From contig OZ243951.1 in assembly GCA_965214565.1 (NCBI GenBank), forward strand, positions 558,001 to 622,000: a stretch of DNA of 64,000 nucleotides. Reading direction: 5' to 3'. The stretch comes from VXYK01 sp965214565. Its GTDB lineage: Bacteria; Actinomycetota; Acidimicrobiia; Acidimicrobiales; Aldehydirespiratoraceae. The notes under the pieces are model-generated. The model saw nothing but the letters and a program-made list of their open reading frames with translations. It did no database searches and was not told the DNA's origin. The translations under genes were made by a program, and so were the position numbers. Below, piece by piece: positions 45,149 through 53,761 of the stretch; within the stretch, counting starts at the first letter, position 1, and each line of letters opens with the position of its first letter.

Positions 45149-45237
45149 GAACCCACGACTCTATTTGTTCTCGCTGCGATGCCCCACTTCAGACGAGCCC
45201 GGCTGATCGCGGTCCGTCGGACGCCTGCCGACGGACC

Positions 45238-46677
45238 TTACCGGAGACGATCTCTCGATTGTCTCTTCGCGGCCGCCAGCAGTACACGCTCTTCTCTCTG
45301 TTTGTAGAAGTCGTCAAGGGGGTAGCAACCAGACACAAGGCCGTTTCTCGGCGCTGTCGTGCAATCCGAGAAGGTGCGGCAGAGAAGTCTCCTGTCGAGT
45401 GGGCGGCCCGCTAACACGTCGGTCGGCATGTGAGGATACGACAGCATCATTCGGCCCAACCCCACCGAATCGGCACAACCGCTTGCCACCATCGCCTGGC
45501 CGACGTTGGGCAACCACTGCTGCAGATAAGACAAACCCGCGCCGACGACGCGAACGTCCGGGTGACGTCGGGCAACCTCGGCCGTAGCGGCAATCAACCG
45601 GGCCACCCCGACCAGCGGGTCCTCGGGCGGCTGATAACCGTCCGACGGCGGAAAATAGGCCGGCCGCTGCACATGGGGCACGTAGTACGGACTCCCCGCA
45701 GAGGCGCACACGATCCCCACGCCCATACCCGCCAGACGGTCGAGCAGTTCATGGGTCTCGGTCAGGTCATAGCCCAAACCGGTGCCGTCGCCGCCGAAGG
45801 CGTAACTGTAGCCATCGGGACCGTCGTTGTCGGGACAGTCGGCGGCCGTCACGGGACGGCCGATCCCACCTTCGCCTGCGACATGGGGCACAAAATCAAA
45901 CAAGGACAGACGCACCGCGATGCCGATGCGTGGGGCTGCGTCGCGTATTCCTGCGATCACTGAACTCAAGAAGTTGCTGCGACTCGAAAGGTCCCCTCCG
46001 TATCTTCCTCGGCGCGTCCGCGCGCTCAGGAACTCATGGCCGAGGTAACCGTGGCAGGCCTTCACATCGACAAAACCAAATCCCGCCTGCTCCGCGAGGA
46101 CTGCCGCGGCGATGAAATGCTCAACCAATTCGTCGATTTCCTCGTCACTCAGCAGATTGGAACTGTCCATGTCGTCGCGGTCGTCAAGAAACGGATGCTG
46201 ATAGAGGGTGCGCGGCGCGGGTCCGTCGCTGCTCGGACGGGCATAGCGACCCGAGTGTGTGAGTTGCATCACGGTCACCTGTGACGGGTCCAGCAGAGTT
46301 CGCAACTCGGCAATGTCGTCGACCGTCGTCTCGTTTAGCACCAGCTGGTTGGGGTTGGCCTTGCCGTCGTGTCGTACCGCTGTCGCCTCACCCCACACCA
46401 GACCAGCACCGCTCTGTCCGAATCGCTGCCAGCGCCGTCTCACCAGTTCCGAAGGACGTCCGTCAGCCAGCCCGTCCCAGCCCTCCATCGGCAGCACCGC
46501 GAAGCGATTGGCGACAACCGCGCGCCCGGCTGAAGCGTCGGTGATCGTCACGGGCGCTGCCAGCGCACCCGACGGGTCAACCTTGTCTTCAATCGGTATC
46601 TCAACGCCGAGGGATTCGACGTAGGCACGCACTGTCTCGAGGTCCGTGAGTCCTTTGACCTGCGTGAACCGTGGCAT
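45238..46677 (-). CDS. NADH:flavin oxidoreductase / Old Yellow Enzyme family
   Basis: This 479-residue FMN TIM-barrel enzyme shows VLPMEGWDG near 65, MQLTHSGRYARPS near 138-150, KACHGYLGHEFLS near 208 and the phosphate-binding GLGRMMLSYP near 425. No C-terminal FeS-FAD/NAD module follows, so it is single-domain. Relatives reduce activated C=C bonds. Its ATG shares one base with the stop of the upstream DHDPS-like gene (TAATG), so they form a translationally coupled pair. Confidence 0.88.
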   Translation of the reverse strand: MPRFTQVKGLTDLETVRAYVESLGVEIPIEDKVDPSGALAAPVTITDASAGRAVVANRFAVLPMEGWDGLADGRPSELVRRRWQRFGQSGAGLVWGEATAVRHDGKANPNQLVLNETTVDDIAELRTLLDPSQVTVMQLTHSGRYARPSSDGPAPRTLYQHPFLDDRDDMDSSNLLSDEEIDELVEHFIAAAVLAEQAGFGFVDVKACHGYLGHEFLSARTRRGRYGGDLSSRSNFLSSVIAGIRDAAPRIGIAVRLSLFDFVPHVAGEGGIGRPVTAADCPDNDGPDGYSYAFGGDGTGLGYDLTETHELLDRLAGMGVGIVCASAGSPYYVPHVQRPAYFPPSDGYQPPEDPLVGVARLIAATAEVARRHPDVRVVGAGLSYLQQWLPNVGQAMVASGCADSVGLGRMMLSYPHMPTDVLAGRPLDRRLLCRTFSDCTTAPRNGLVSGCYPLDDFYKQREERVLLAAAKRQSRDRLR

Positions 46678-47774
46678 TACAGCACACCGAGGCGTTCCGC
46701 TATGCCGCGCAGGACCGCGCGGTCCGATTCCGGGCGAAGTGGGGCACCCGTGGGCACCATATCGGATTCGGCCCAGCCACGTAGCTGCAGGAACATCGCC
46801 GCACTGTGGCGATAGGCGGGCACCGGGGGGCGGAACGCGAACTGTCCGAGGTACTGGAGCGTGTCATTGAGTTCATAGAACCCTGGGTCACCGATAGCCC
46901 AAAGGCGGTCCCGCTCGGCGAACACGTCGGGAGCGAAAGTGGCCAGACCCAGCAAGTAGTCCGAGCCGTAAGTCACCATGTCGATGGCGAGGTCGTTGCC
47001 GGTCAAGACCATGAAATCCGGGCGGACCTCATCGCGCAGGGCCAGCCGCTGCCATTCGAGTTCACGGTTCAACGACGAATGCTTCGCGCCGAAGCAGGTG
47101 CCGATATCGAGCATTGCCCGGTAGGCATCCAGGGAGAATATGCGCCCGTAGGGCACGAACATGGGTCCGAGTTCGAATCCGAGGAAACGGTCCAGGTTTG
47201 CCCCAATCGACCTCAGCGCTTCAACCCAGGCCTCTTCGCTGCCACCATTGAGCCCATGCGACGGGAAGATCACTGGGGTCCCTCCCCGGGAAGAGATAGC
47301 GGCGGCTGCCTCGAGATACGCGTCGAGATCGAAGCTGTCGCCTTCGGCATCGGCAACAAAAGCACCTGCTACGAAGTTCCCGGCGGTGACGTCCGCAGCA
47401 ATGTCGAGAGCTCGACGCTTGGAGCGTTCATCGAGCATCTGCACATAGCCGGTGTCCATGTTTACCGCTGGTGTCAATCCGGCATCCAGGGTGCGGGCTA
47501 TGTGTGCTTCCGTGCCGGACCAGTCGATCTCTCCCGACGGTGAGCACGGCAACAGCACCGCTGCCATCCCGACAATCTCTCGTGGGAGGTTGCGCAAGCG
47601 CCGGGCTGTATTGTCGCCTGGGACGGCCCGATCTCCCGGAGCTGTTGGATCCGCCGGGGCCGTGCAATCATCGGGAGCCGTCCGAGAGGCAGAAGCGGAC
47701 GGATCGCCAACCGAGGGGTCGGGGTTGGGTGTCGCGGTCGGAGGGATGGCAGGACCTTTCGACGGGTGCAGCAA
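46677..47774 (-). CDS. Dihydrodipicolinate synthase-family aldolase
   Basis: This is a class I aldolase TIM barrel in the DHDPS/N-acetylneuraminate lyase group. The core starts at LPREIVGMAAVLLPCSPSGE (about 64-83), and the Schiff-base lysine is probably in FGAKHSS. The annotated start is a TTG at 47774, which adds a Pro/Ala/Asp-rich low-complexity leader of about 60 residues. TTG 47597 is a plausible shorter start. Pairing with an ene-reductase suggests a catabolic step on a small keto acid, but the substrate is not readable. Confidence 0.78.
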   Translation of the reverse strand: MLHPSKGPAIPPTATPNPDPSVGDPSASASRTAPDDCTAPADPTAPGDRAVPGDNTARRLRNLPREIVGMAAVLLPCSPSGEIDWSGTEAHIARTLDAGLTPAVNMDTGYVQMLDERSKRRALDIAADVTAGNFVAGAFVADAEGDSFDLDAYLEAAAAISSRGGTPVIFPSHGLNGGSEEAWVEALRSIGANLDRFLGFELGPMFVPYGRIFSLDAYRAMLDIGTCFGAKHSSLNRELEWQRLALRDEVRPDFMVLTGNDLAIDMVTYGSDYLLGLATFAPDVFAERDRLWAIGDPGFYELNDTLQYLGQFAFRPPVPAYRHSAAMFLQLRGWAESDMVPTGAPLRPESDRAVLRGIAERLGVL

Positions 47775-47893
47775 GCGGCCGGATGCGTCGAGCGTTCAGG
47801 TTATCTGCGCTCATCGGGACAACCCATCGACCAGCATATGAACCGGCCGTGACCCCTTCTTGCAGCACGACCATTGCCCAAGTACGAGACGAA

Positions 47894-47919
47894 TTGACAC
47901 GAAGTTCATTGTAATTTAG
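47894..47919 (+). promoter_or_regulatory. 26-base element, copy 1, promoter-like
   Basis: A 26-base sequence starting TTGACA and ending ATTTAG occurs here and again at 48640-48665 with one mismatch. TTGACA resembles a -35 box. This copy lies about 110 bases upstream of the DUF4202 gene. The rest of the 233-base gap shows nothing I can name. Confidence 0.4.
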
Positions 47920-48007
47920 ACGCCTCGAGAACCCGGTCCAAGCAATCCTGGGAACCGTCATCGAACCCCAGCCCCACCGACGAATAGACTCTCGGGCGGA
48001 GGCTCGA

Positions 48008-48643
48008 ATGGACGACACTGGGGCGGAGGACGGAATGGACGCTCTACGGGCCGCAATCGACGCCGTCAACGCCAACGATCCCAGAACCCACGAGACCGCA
48101 CCTCTGGCGCGAGTCCAGGGCCGCATGGCCGAGGCGTGGGTGGCACGTCTCGATCCAGACGCGTCGGTCGCGCTGAGGTTGGCGGCCCGGGCCCACCATC
48201 TGCGTCGATGGGAACTGCCCCGCTCAGACTTCCCCGAGGGCCGCGCCGGTTACCTGAGGTGGAGGCGGGTCCAAAGAGAGCGCCACGGGCGCGACCTGGT
48301 CGCAATCCTCAGCGTTGCCGGGGTGCACGAGTCGGTGTCGGCCAGGGCTGCAGAGATCGTGGCCAAGAAGGGGCTCGGCTCCGACCACGAGGTGCAGACC
48401 TTCGAGGACGCAGTGAGCCTCTCGTTCCTGGAGACGGAATTGAGGCCGGTGATCGACCGGCTCGATGACGACTCCAAGGTGGTCGACATCGTGGCCAAGA
48501 CCCTCGCGAAGATGAGCGCCTGTGGAAGGGAACAGGCCCAGTCTCTAGCCGCTGGTCTCGATGAACGCAGCCAGAACATCATCGCCGATGCCGGAGCCGT
48601 GTACGCCCAACACCACGGACATACCGAGAATAAAGGAAGTTGA
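48008..48643 (+). CDS. DUF4202 domain-containing protein
   Basis: This 211-residue protein matches DUF4202 through MAEAWVARLDPDASVALRLA, HHLRRWELPRSDFPEGR, GYLRWRR and the FEDAVSLSFLE acidic motif. The histidine and acidic pattern resembles HD-type hydrolases, but no function is established. ATG 48008 or ATG 48035 could be the start. The stop lies within the second copy of the 26-base element, which may drive the next gene. Confidence 0.78.
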   Translation: MDDTGAEDGMDALRAAIDAVNANDPRTHETAPLARVQGRMAEAWVARLDPDASVALRLAARAHHLRRWELPRSDFPEGRAGYLRWRRVQRERHGRDLVAILSVAGVHESVSARAAEIVAKKGLGSDHEVQTFEDAVSLSFLETELRPVIDRLDDDSKVVDIVAKTLAKMSACGREQAQSLAAGLDERSQNIIADAGAVYAQHHGHTENKGS

Positions 48644-48665
48644 CACGAAGTTCATTGTGATTTAG
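48640..48665 (+). promoter_or_regulatory. 26-base element, copy 2, promoter-like
   Basis: This is the second copy of the element at 47894-47919. Here TTGACA (48640-48645) is followed after 17 bases by TAGTGT (48663-48668), which fits a -35/-10 pair. It lies about 115 bases upstream of the coiled-coil gene and overlaps the DUF4202 stop. Confidence 0.45.
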
Positions 48666-48782
48666 TGTCATACACTAGCTTCGCCGCCGAGCCTCAACGG
48701 TCGCCCATTAAGCAGCTATCGACCACCGCGAGGCGTCGTGACTCATCCAGCCCGTTTCCCACCCCCCGAAACGACTATCGCC

Positions 48783-49244
48783 ATGGATCCTCAACGCCCA
48801 CACCCGAGCGAAGCTCCAACACCCGTACACACCGAGGGGTCCACCACCGCCACAGCGGTCGCGTCTACCACCGAGCCCGCCTCGGCACCCAGACGCCTCG
48901 ACAATCCGCTACAAGCAATCTTCGGAGCCGTCATCGTGTTCCTACTGGGTTTCGCTTTGACCCAGACCAACGACCGTATCTCCCGCCTCGAAGACAGAGT
49001 CGACACCGGCTTCGCCAGAATCGACGAACGGTTCACTCAGGTCGACGAACGGTTCACTCAGATCGACCAACGGTTCACTCAGATCGACGAACGGTTCTCA
49101 GCCCAGGACGAGAGACTTCACGAGATCAACCTCAAACTCACCGCTCTGATCGCAGCACTCAACGCGACCGCCGAAGTGGAGGCCGCTCTCGACGGCCGGT
49201 TGCTTGACTCCAACACCACCCCCACCGACGAACCAGCAAACTGA
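48783..49244 (+). CDS. Membrane protein with heptad-repeat coiled coil
   Basis: This protein has a Pro/Thr-rich N-terminus, one hydrophobic segment (AIFGAVIVFLLGFAL, about 45-60), then 7-residue repeats of the type IDERFTQ (about five units, 21 bases each). A short tail follows. The repeats are heptads, so a parallel coiled coil held at the membrane is expected. It recalls the two small paralogues at 35.7-36.7 kb in layout but not in sequence. ATG 48783 is preferred; GTG 48738 would add 15 residues. Confidence 0.65.
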   Translation: MDPQRPHPSEAPTPVHTEGSTTATAVASTTEPASAPRRLDNPLQAIFGAVIVFLLGFALTQTNDRISRLEDRVDTGFARIDERFTQVDERFTQIDQRFTQIDERFSAQDERLHEINLKLTALIAALNATAEVEAALDGRLLDSNTTPTDEPAN

Positions 49245-49336
49245 CCCCGCCCCGATCCCGCAGCTGGGAAGGCGTCCTCCCCGAACTCACCTTCGAACCC
49301 CTCAATCAACAGTGACGCTGGCTACTCTCGGAGGCT

Positions 49337-50911
49337 ATGAACAACGCCGTTTGGGAGACGATCCCGGAACTTATTGACGATGCAGCGGTTCGCTTCGGTG
49401 AACGTGAAGCGATGGTGGACGGCAACATCCGCTGGAACTTCTCGGAGTTCCGCACGGAGATCCACGTCGCGACACGTGCGCTGATGGCCTCAGGAGTGGC
49501 CGCAGGCGACCGCGTGGCGCTGTGGGCACCCAACATCTGTGAGTGGGCCGTGGCCGCGCTCGGGGTGCACGCAGCAGGCGGGGTTGTGGTGCCGATCAAC
49601 ACCCGCTTCAAGGGACGTGAGGCCGCCTACGTGCTGGAGAACTCCGGGGCCAAGATGCTGTTCTGCGTCACCGACTTCGTCGACACCGACTATGTGGCAC
49701 TGCTGCAGCAAGCCGAGGTACCCGAAACGCTGTCCGAAATCGTCGTGATGCGAGGAGCCTGCCCGGCTGGCACCACCGACTACCGCGATTTCATGGCCCG
49801 TGCCGCGGCCGTCAGTGAAACCGAACGGGCCGCCCGCAGCGCCGCCGTCAACGGCGACGACCTCTGCCACATCATGTTCACCTCCGGCACCACCGGCGAC
49901 CCCAAGGGTGCCATGCTGATCCATTCCGCCGTCTGCCGGTCCTACCTGAGCTGGTCACAAGTGATCGGGCTCGACCGGGACCGCTACCTGATCATCAACC
50001 CCTTCTTTCACTCATTCGGGCTCAACGCGGGCATTCTCGCCTGCCTCATGACCGGCTCGACCATTGTCCCCCACCCCGTGTTCGACGTTCCCTCCGTAAT
50101 GGAACGCATACCCGAAGAGCGCATCTCGATGCTCCCAGGACCGCCGGCCATCTACCAGACGATCCTCAACAGCGAGGACCTCGACCAATGGGACATGTCG
50201 TCGCTGCGTCTGGCGGTGACCGGTGCCGCTGCCATCCCCGTAGAGATGATCATCTCAATGCGCGAACGGCTCGGTTTCGAGAAGATCGTCACCGGCTACG
50301 GACTCACCGAATCGTCGGGGATCGCCACGATGTGCCGCCACGACGACGATCCCAAGATCATCGCCAACACCAGTGGCCGGGCGATCGACGACGTCGAAGT
50401 GCGAGTCGTAGACCCGCAGGGCCGGGAGGTACCGAGAGGCGAGCCGGGCGAGATCGTCGTGCGCGGCTACAACGTCATGAAGGGTTACCTCAACGACCCG
50501 GCCAAGACCACAGAGACAATCGACGCCGACGGCTGGCTGCATACCGGAGACATCGGCCTGATGGACGCCGAAGGCAACATAGACATCACCGACCGGGTCA
50601 AGGACATGTTCATCAACGGCGGGTTCAACGCCTACCCCGCCGAGATCGAGAACCTGATGATGAACCATCCCGGAGTCGGACAGGTGGCCGTGGTCGGCGT
50701 GCCCGATGAACGGCTAGGCGAGGTCGGCCATGCCTTCGTGGTGCCCGCGGTCGGATCTGACCGCGACCCCGATGCACTGATCACCTGGTGCCGCGGCGAG
50801 ATGGCGAACTACAAAGTCCCCCGCCACGTCGAGTACGTCGACGCGCTCCCCCTCAACGCCAGCGGCAAAGTTCTTAAATACCAGCTCCGCGAACGCGCCG
50901 CGATGGGTTAG
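49337..50911 (+). CDS. Acyl-CoA ligase, FadD3-like
   Basis: This 524-residue ANL enzyme shows IMFTSGTTGDPKGAML near 175-190, NPFFHSFGLNAGILACL, the A5 motif GYGLTESSG near 318, GWLHTGDIG near 397 and the catalytic lysine in NASGKVLKYQL near 510. Its pattern closely resembles mycobacterial FadD3, which activates the steroid C/D-ring propionate HIP. That points to cyclic terpenoid or steroid breakdown, though the substrate is inferred. A TACTCT box and GGAGG lie just upstream of the ATG. Confidence 0.88.
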   Translation: MNNAVWETIPELIDDAAVRFGEREAMVDGNIRWNFSEFRTEIHVATRALMASGVAAGDRVALWAPNICEWAVAALGVHAAGGVVVPINTRFKGREAAYVLENSGAKMLFCVTDFVDTDYVALLQQAEVPETLSEIVVMRGACPAGTTDYRDFMARAAAVSETERAARSAAVNGDDLCHIMFTSGTTGDPKGAMLIHSAVCRSYLSWSQVIGLDRDRYLIINPFFHSFGLNAGILACLMTGSTIVPHPVFDVPSVMERIPEERISMLPGPPAIYQTILNSEDLDQWDMSSLRLAVTGAAAIPVEMIISMRERLGFEKIVTGYGLTESSGIATMCRHDDDPKIIANTSGRAIDDVEVRVVDPQGREVPRGEPGEIVVRGYNVMKGYLNDPAKTTETIDADGWLHTGDIGLMDAEGNIDITDRVKDMFINGGFNAYPAEIENLMMNHPGVGQVAVVGVPDERLGEVGHAFVVPAVGSDRDPDALITWCRGEMANYKVPRHVEYVDALPLNASGKVLKYQLRERAAMG

Positions 50912-51423
50912 CGGGCGACGTCCACCTCTTCGAGCAGGCCGGTCGTGACGTCGTATACGAAGCCACGGATATAGCTCTTCTCGAGGATGTACGGAGACAA
51001 CACCAGCCGCTGAATCGACTGGCGCACATCGGCGTAGGGGTCATCGAAGGCTTCGACCGCCCAATGCGGACGCACACCCAACTCGTCTTCCAGTTCGGTT
51101 TTGAAACCGTCCTCGGTCACCTTCTGCAGGCCGCAATCAGTGTGGTGCATCAAGATGATCTCCCGAGTACCCAACGCCCGCTGCGACAGACACAGCGAGC
51201 GGATCACATCATCGGTGACCACCCCGCCGGCGTTGCGGATGATGTGGGCCTCGCCGCGGGCAAGGCCCAGGATTCCGAAGATCGGCATGCGCGAATCCAT
51301 GCAAGCCACGATCGCGGCCCGACGTGAAGGGGAGACAGCCAGACCCCGAAAGTCGAAAGTCTCCGCGTACTCCGCGTTGTTGGCGAGCAGTTCGTCCGCG
51401 GTCGGCTGAAAGTCATCACCCAT
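50908..51423 (-). CDS. Beta-carbonic anhydrase (Rv1284-like)
   Basis: This 171-residue beta-class carbonic anhydrase interconverts CO2 and bicarbonate. Zinc ligands are Cys 41 in ACMDSR, and His 94 and Cys 97 in HHTDCG; the Asp-Arg dyad is D43-R45. The sequence closely follows the short mycobacterial Rv1284 type. ATG 51423 is chosen because the 26 upstream codons are not conserved. It is convergent with the ligase, overlapping its stop by four bases. Confidence 0.92.
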   Translation of the reverse strand: MGDDFQPTADELLANNAEYAETFDFRGLAVSPSRRAAIVACMDSRMPIFGILGLARGEAHIIRNAGGVVTDDVIRSLCLSQRALGTREIILMHHTDCGLQKVTEDGFKTELEDELGVRPHWAVEAFDDPYADVRQSIQRLVLSPYILEKSYIRGFVYDVTTGLLEEVDVAR

Positions 51424-51484
51424 GGCGGCATCGTAGACGCGCAACGATTCAGTGCGGTGCCTCATTGTCGGGCAAGCTTGGCCC

Positions 51485-52318
51485 ATGAGCGACCGCATCA
51501 ATCAAAACCCCGTAAGCGAACTGATCGAGATCGAATCTCCGAGGCCTCACACGACCATTATTCGCATGAACCGTCCCGAGCGGATGAACTCGATGGCCTT
51601 CGAGTTGATGGTCCCGCTCGCCGAAGCGTTCGAACAAGTCGACGAGGACAACGACACGACCTGTGTGATCCTCACCGGGACCGGCGCCGGGTTCTGCTCA
51701 GGTGCCGACACCCGAGACAGCATGCCGCCGCCCAACATTGCAGGCATGACCCTCACCCGCATAGCCACCAAGGCGATGTCCACGCTGTCAGACCTCGTTC
51801 CCCGCATGCGCAAGATGAACAAACCGGTGATCGCAGCCATCAACGGGGCCGCTATCGGCGGAGGAATGTGCTTGACGCTAGGCGCCGACATCCGAATCGC
51901 CGGCGAATCCGCCTATTTCCGGGCAGCCGGCATCAACAACGGCCTGACAGCCAACGAACTCGGACTCTCGTTCCTGCTCCCCCGCGCCATCGGCGCTACT
52001 CGGGCCTTCGAACTCATGCTGTCGGGGCGTGACGTCAGCGCCGAAGAAGCTGCCGAGATCGGCCTCGTGTCGACCACGGTCCCAGACGACCGCCTGATCG
52101 AGGAAGCGCTCGACCTCGCCGACCAGATCAACGGCTGGTCGACCCAGGGGGTGGCTCTCACCAAACGCCTCATGTGGGCCGGTCTGGAAACCAACAGTCT
52201 GCAGGCCGCTATCGAGATGGAGAGCCACACTCAGCTGTATGTGCGGCTCACGACCAAGAACTTCGAGGAGGCAACCAAGGCCCGCGCCGAGGGCAGGCCC
52301 CCCAACTTCCTGGACTGA
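51485..52318 (+). CDS. Enoyl-CoA hydratase/isomerase family protein
   Basis: This 277-residue crotonase-fold protein shows the oxyanion-hole segments GFCSGADTRD near 66-75 and AINGAAIGGGMCLTLGADIRIA near 119-140. The usual second catalytic Glu position in LGLSFLLPRAIG reads Leu-Ser, so activity may differ from a standard hydratase. ATG 51485 is preferred over an upstream ATG. It probably serves the same acyl-CoA pathway as the FadD3-like ligase. Confidence 0.87.
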   Translation: MSDRINQNPVSELIEIESPRPHTTIIRMNRPERMNSMAFELMVPLAEAFEQVDEDNDTTCVILTGTGAGFCSGADTRDSMPPPNIAGMTLTRIATKAMSTLSDLVPRMRKMNKPVIAAINGAAIGGGMCLTLGADIRIAGESAYFRAAGINNGLTANELGLSFLLPRAIGATRAFELMLSGRDVSAEEAAEIGLVSTTVPDDRLIEEALDLADQINGWSTQGVALTKRLMWAGLETNSLQAAIEMESHTQLYVRLTTKNFEEATKARAEGRPPNFLD

Positions 52319-52348
52319 GCGCTCGACTGCGCTCTCAGGCGGCGGGTC

Positions 52349-53296
52349 TCAAGCCTCGTTGACCATGGGGACGACCTGCTCCGTGAAGGCGTCGATCTGT
52401 TCGAGATACTCCGGCAGGTCACGAGCCCGAAACTTGAGATGGAAAGTGTTGGCCCCCACCTCGCGTGCCGCGCGGATGTCCTGCGCCAATGCTTCGGTGC
52501 CACCCGACAACGCCATCACCCCCTCGGGAACATCCCCTAGCAGATAGGTCCAAGGTGGCATGTAGCCGACGTCGCAACCGGCTCCGGAGCGGCCCGCAGA
52601 CTCGGCAGCCGCCCCTATCGTCTCCAGAATCTCCGGATATTGATCTTTGGCGTTCCCCATCGGTATGTAGCCGTCACCGATCCGTCCCGTGCGCCGCCAA
52701 GCGGCGGTGCCCATACCGCCGATCCATATCGGCAGTTCGGCCGCTGGCTGGGGCGCTACTCCGACATCGGAGTACGAGTACATCTCACCGTGGTGGCTCA
52801 CATAAGTGTCCGCGAAGGCGCTGCGCACCGCATCGAGGGTCTCGTCGAGCCGTTTGCCCCTGGTCGAGAAGTCGACGCCCAACGCTTCGAACTCGGCCTC
52901 GACATGCCCGGCGCCGACACCGAGAACGGCCCGGCCCCCCGAGAGATGATCGAGCGTGCCGAACGACTTGGCGGTCTGCAGAGGGTGCCGGTACGCGGCG
53001 ATCCACACCACCGAAAGCAGCCGCACACTGCGAGTGTGGGCAGCCAAGAAAGACAAGGTCGCGACCGTGTCGTACCAGGTCGTGGTCATCCGTGCGGCAT
53101 ATTCGTTGTCGGGGATGGCCACGTGATCGCAGACACCGACAAAGTCGTAACCCCGCTCATCGCAGCGCCGAGCAACAGCGACCAGATCATCGACCGTGGC
53201 GGTGTCCTCCCACGGATCAACCAATGTCCGGGTGAGGGTCTGAATCGGCAACTGGACACCGAAGGACCAGTCGCCGGGCGCAGTGATAGCCGCCAT
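52349..53296 (-). CDS. LLM-class (F420/flavin-dependent) oxidoreductase
   Basis: This 315-residue luciferase-like monooxygenase fold protein shows FGVQLPIQT at the start, the VCDHVAIPD strand, LSGGRAVLGVGAGHVEAEFEALG near 117-139 and LPIWIGGMGTAAWRR. Actinobacterial members usually use F420. Its ATG shares bases with the upstream stop (TGATG), so it is coupled to the CMD-family gene. Confidence 0.88.
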   Translation of the reverse strand: MAAITAPGDWSFGVQLPIQTLTRTLVDPWEDTATVDDLVAVARRCDERGYDFVGVCDHVAIPDNEYAARMTTTWYDTVATLSFLAAHTRSVRLLSVVWIAAYRHPLQTAKSFGTLDHLSGGRAVLGVGAGHVEAEFEALGVDFSTRGKRLDETLDAVRSAFADTYVSHHGEMYSYSDVGVAPQPAAELPIWIGGMGTAAWRRTGRIGDGYIPMGNAKDQYPEILETIGAAAESAGRSGAGCDVGYMPPWTYLLGDVPEGVMALSGGTEALAQDIRAAREVGANTFHLKFRARDLPEYLEQIDAFTEQVVPMVNEA

Positions 53297-53724
53297 CAGC
53301 CCGTCTCGTCGCCTGCGTCGCCCTCAGCTTCGGCGGCCTCTCGACGACACTCGCTGATCGCCTCCTCTGTTGCGCCCACCAGCTCAGCAGCCCTCGGATA
53401 ACCGACATAGGGGGTTGCCTGGATCAACACTTCGCGAACCTGCTCCTCGGTCAACTCGCCGCGTTTCAACGCAGACTTGCATTGCAGCTTCCAAGTGTTG
53501 GGGCCGCCGATAGCGGCGATAGCGCCCATCACGATCAACCGCCGCTGCCCAATATCCAGCTGTTCTCGGGTCCAGATACCCCCGAAGAGGTCTCGGACCA
53601 TGATGTCGGAGAACTCCATCAAACCAGGCGGGACCGCCGGCACCATCCCCTGATAGACGTCGGCTATCTTCTCGGCCCCTATCCTCCATCGCTCGTCTTC
53701 GACGTCGTTGCTGTCGTCGCTCAT
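53296..53724 (-). CDS. Carboxymuconolactone decarboxylase-family protein
   Basis: This 142-residue helical protein is of the CMD/AhpD-like group: LFGGIWTREQLDIGQRRL, then the LQCKSALKRGELTEEQVREV core and YVGYPRAAEL. The ATG at 53724 has GGAGGA nearby, and the longer open frame upstream is antisense-like. The paired CxxC of AhpD is absent, so a peroxidase role is unlikely. A role in ring-cleavage product metabolism is possible. Confidence 0.82.
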   Translation of the reverse strand: MSDDSNDVEDERWRIGAEKIADVYQGMVPAVPPGLMEFSDIMVRDLFGGIWTREQLDIGQRRLIVMGAIAAIGGPNTWKLQCKSALKRGELTEEQVREVLIQATPYVGYPRAAELVGATEEAISECRREAAEAEGDAGDETG

Positions 53725-53761
53725 CTCATTCCTCCCTGGTTCTGGTCTAGCTTTCTTCGGC

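Noticed and set aside
51485..52318. Assigning the crotonase-family protein to a named EchA.
   Set aside because: The fold is clear, but the active-site motif differs from the standard hydratase and I cannot separate hydratase, isomerase and ring-cleaving types by eye.
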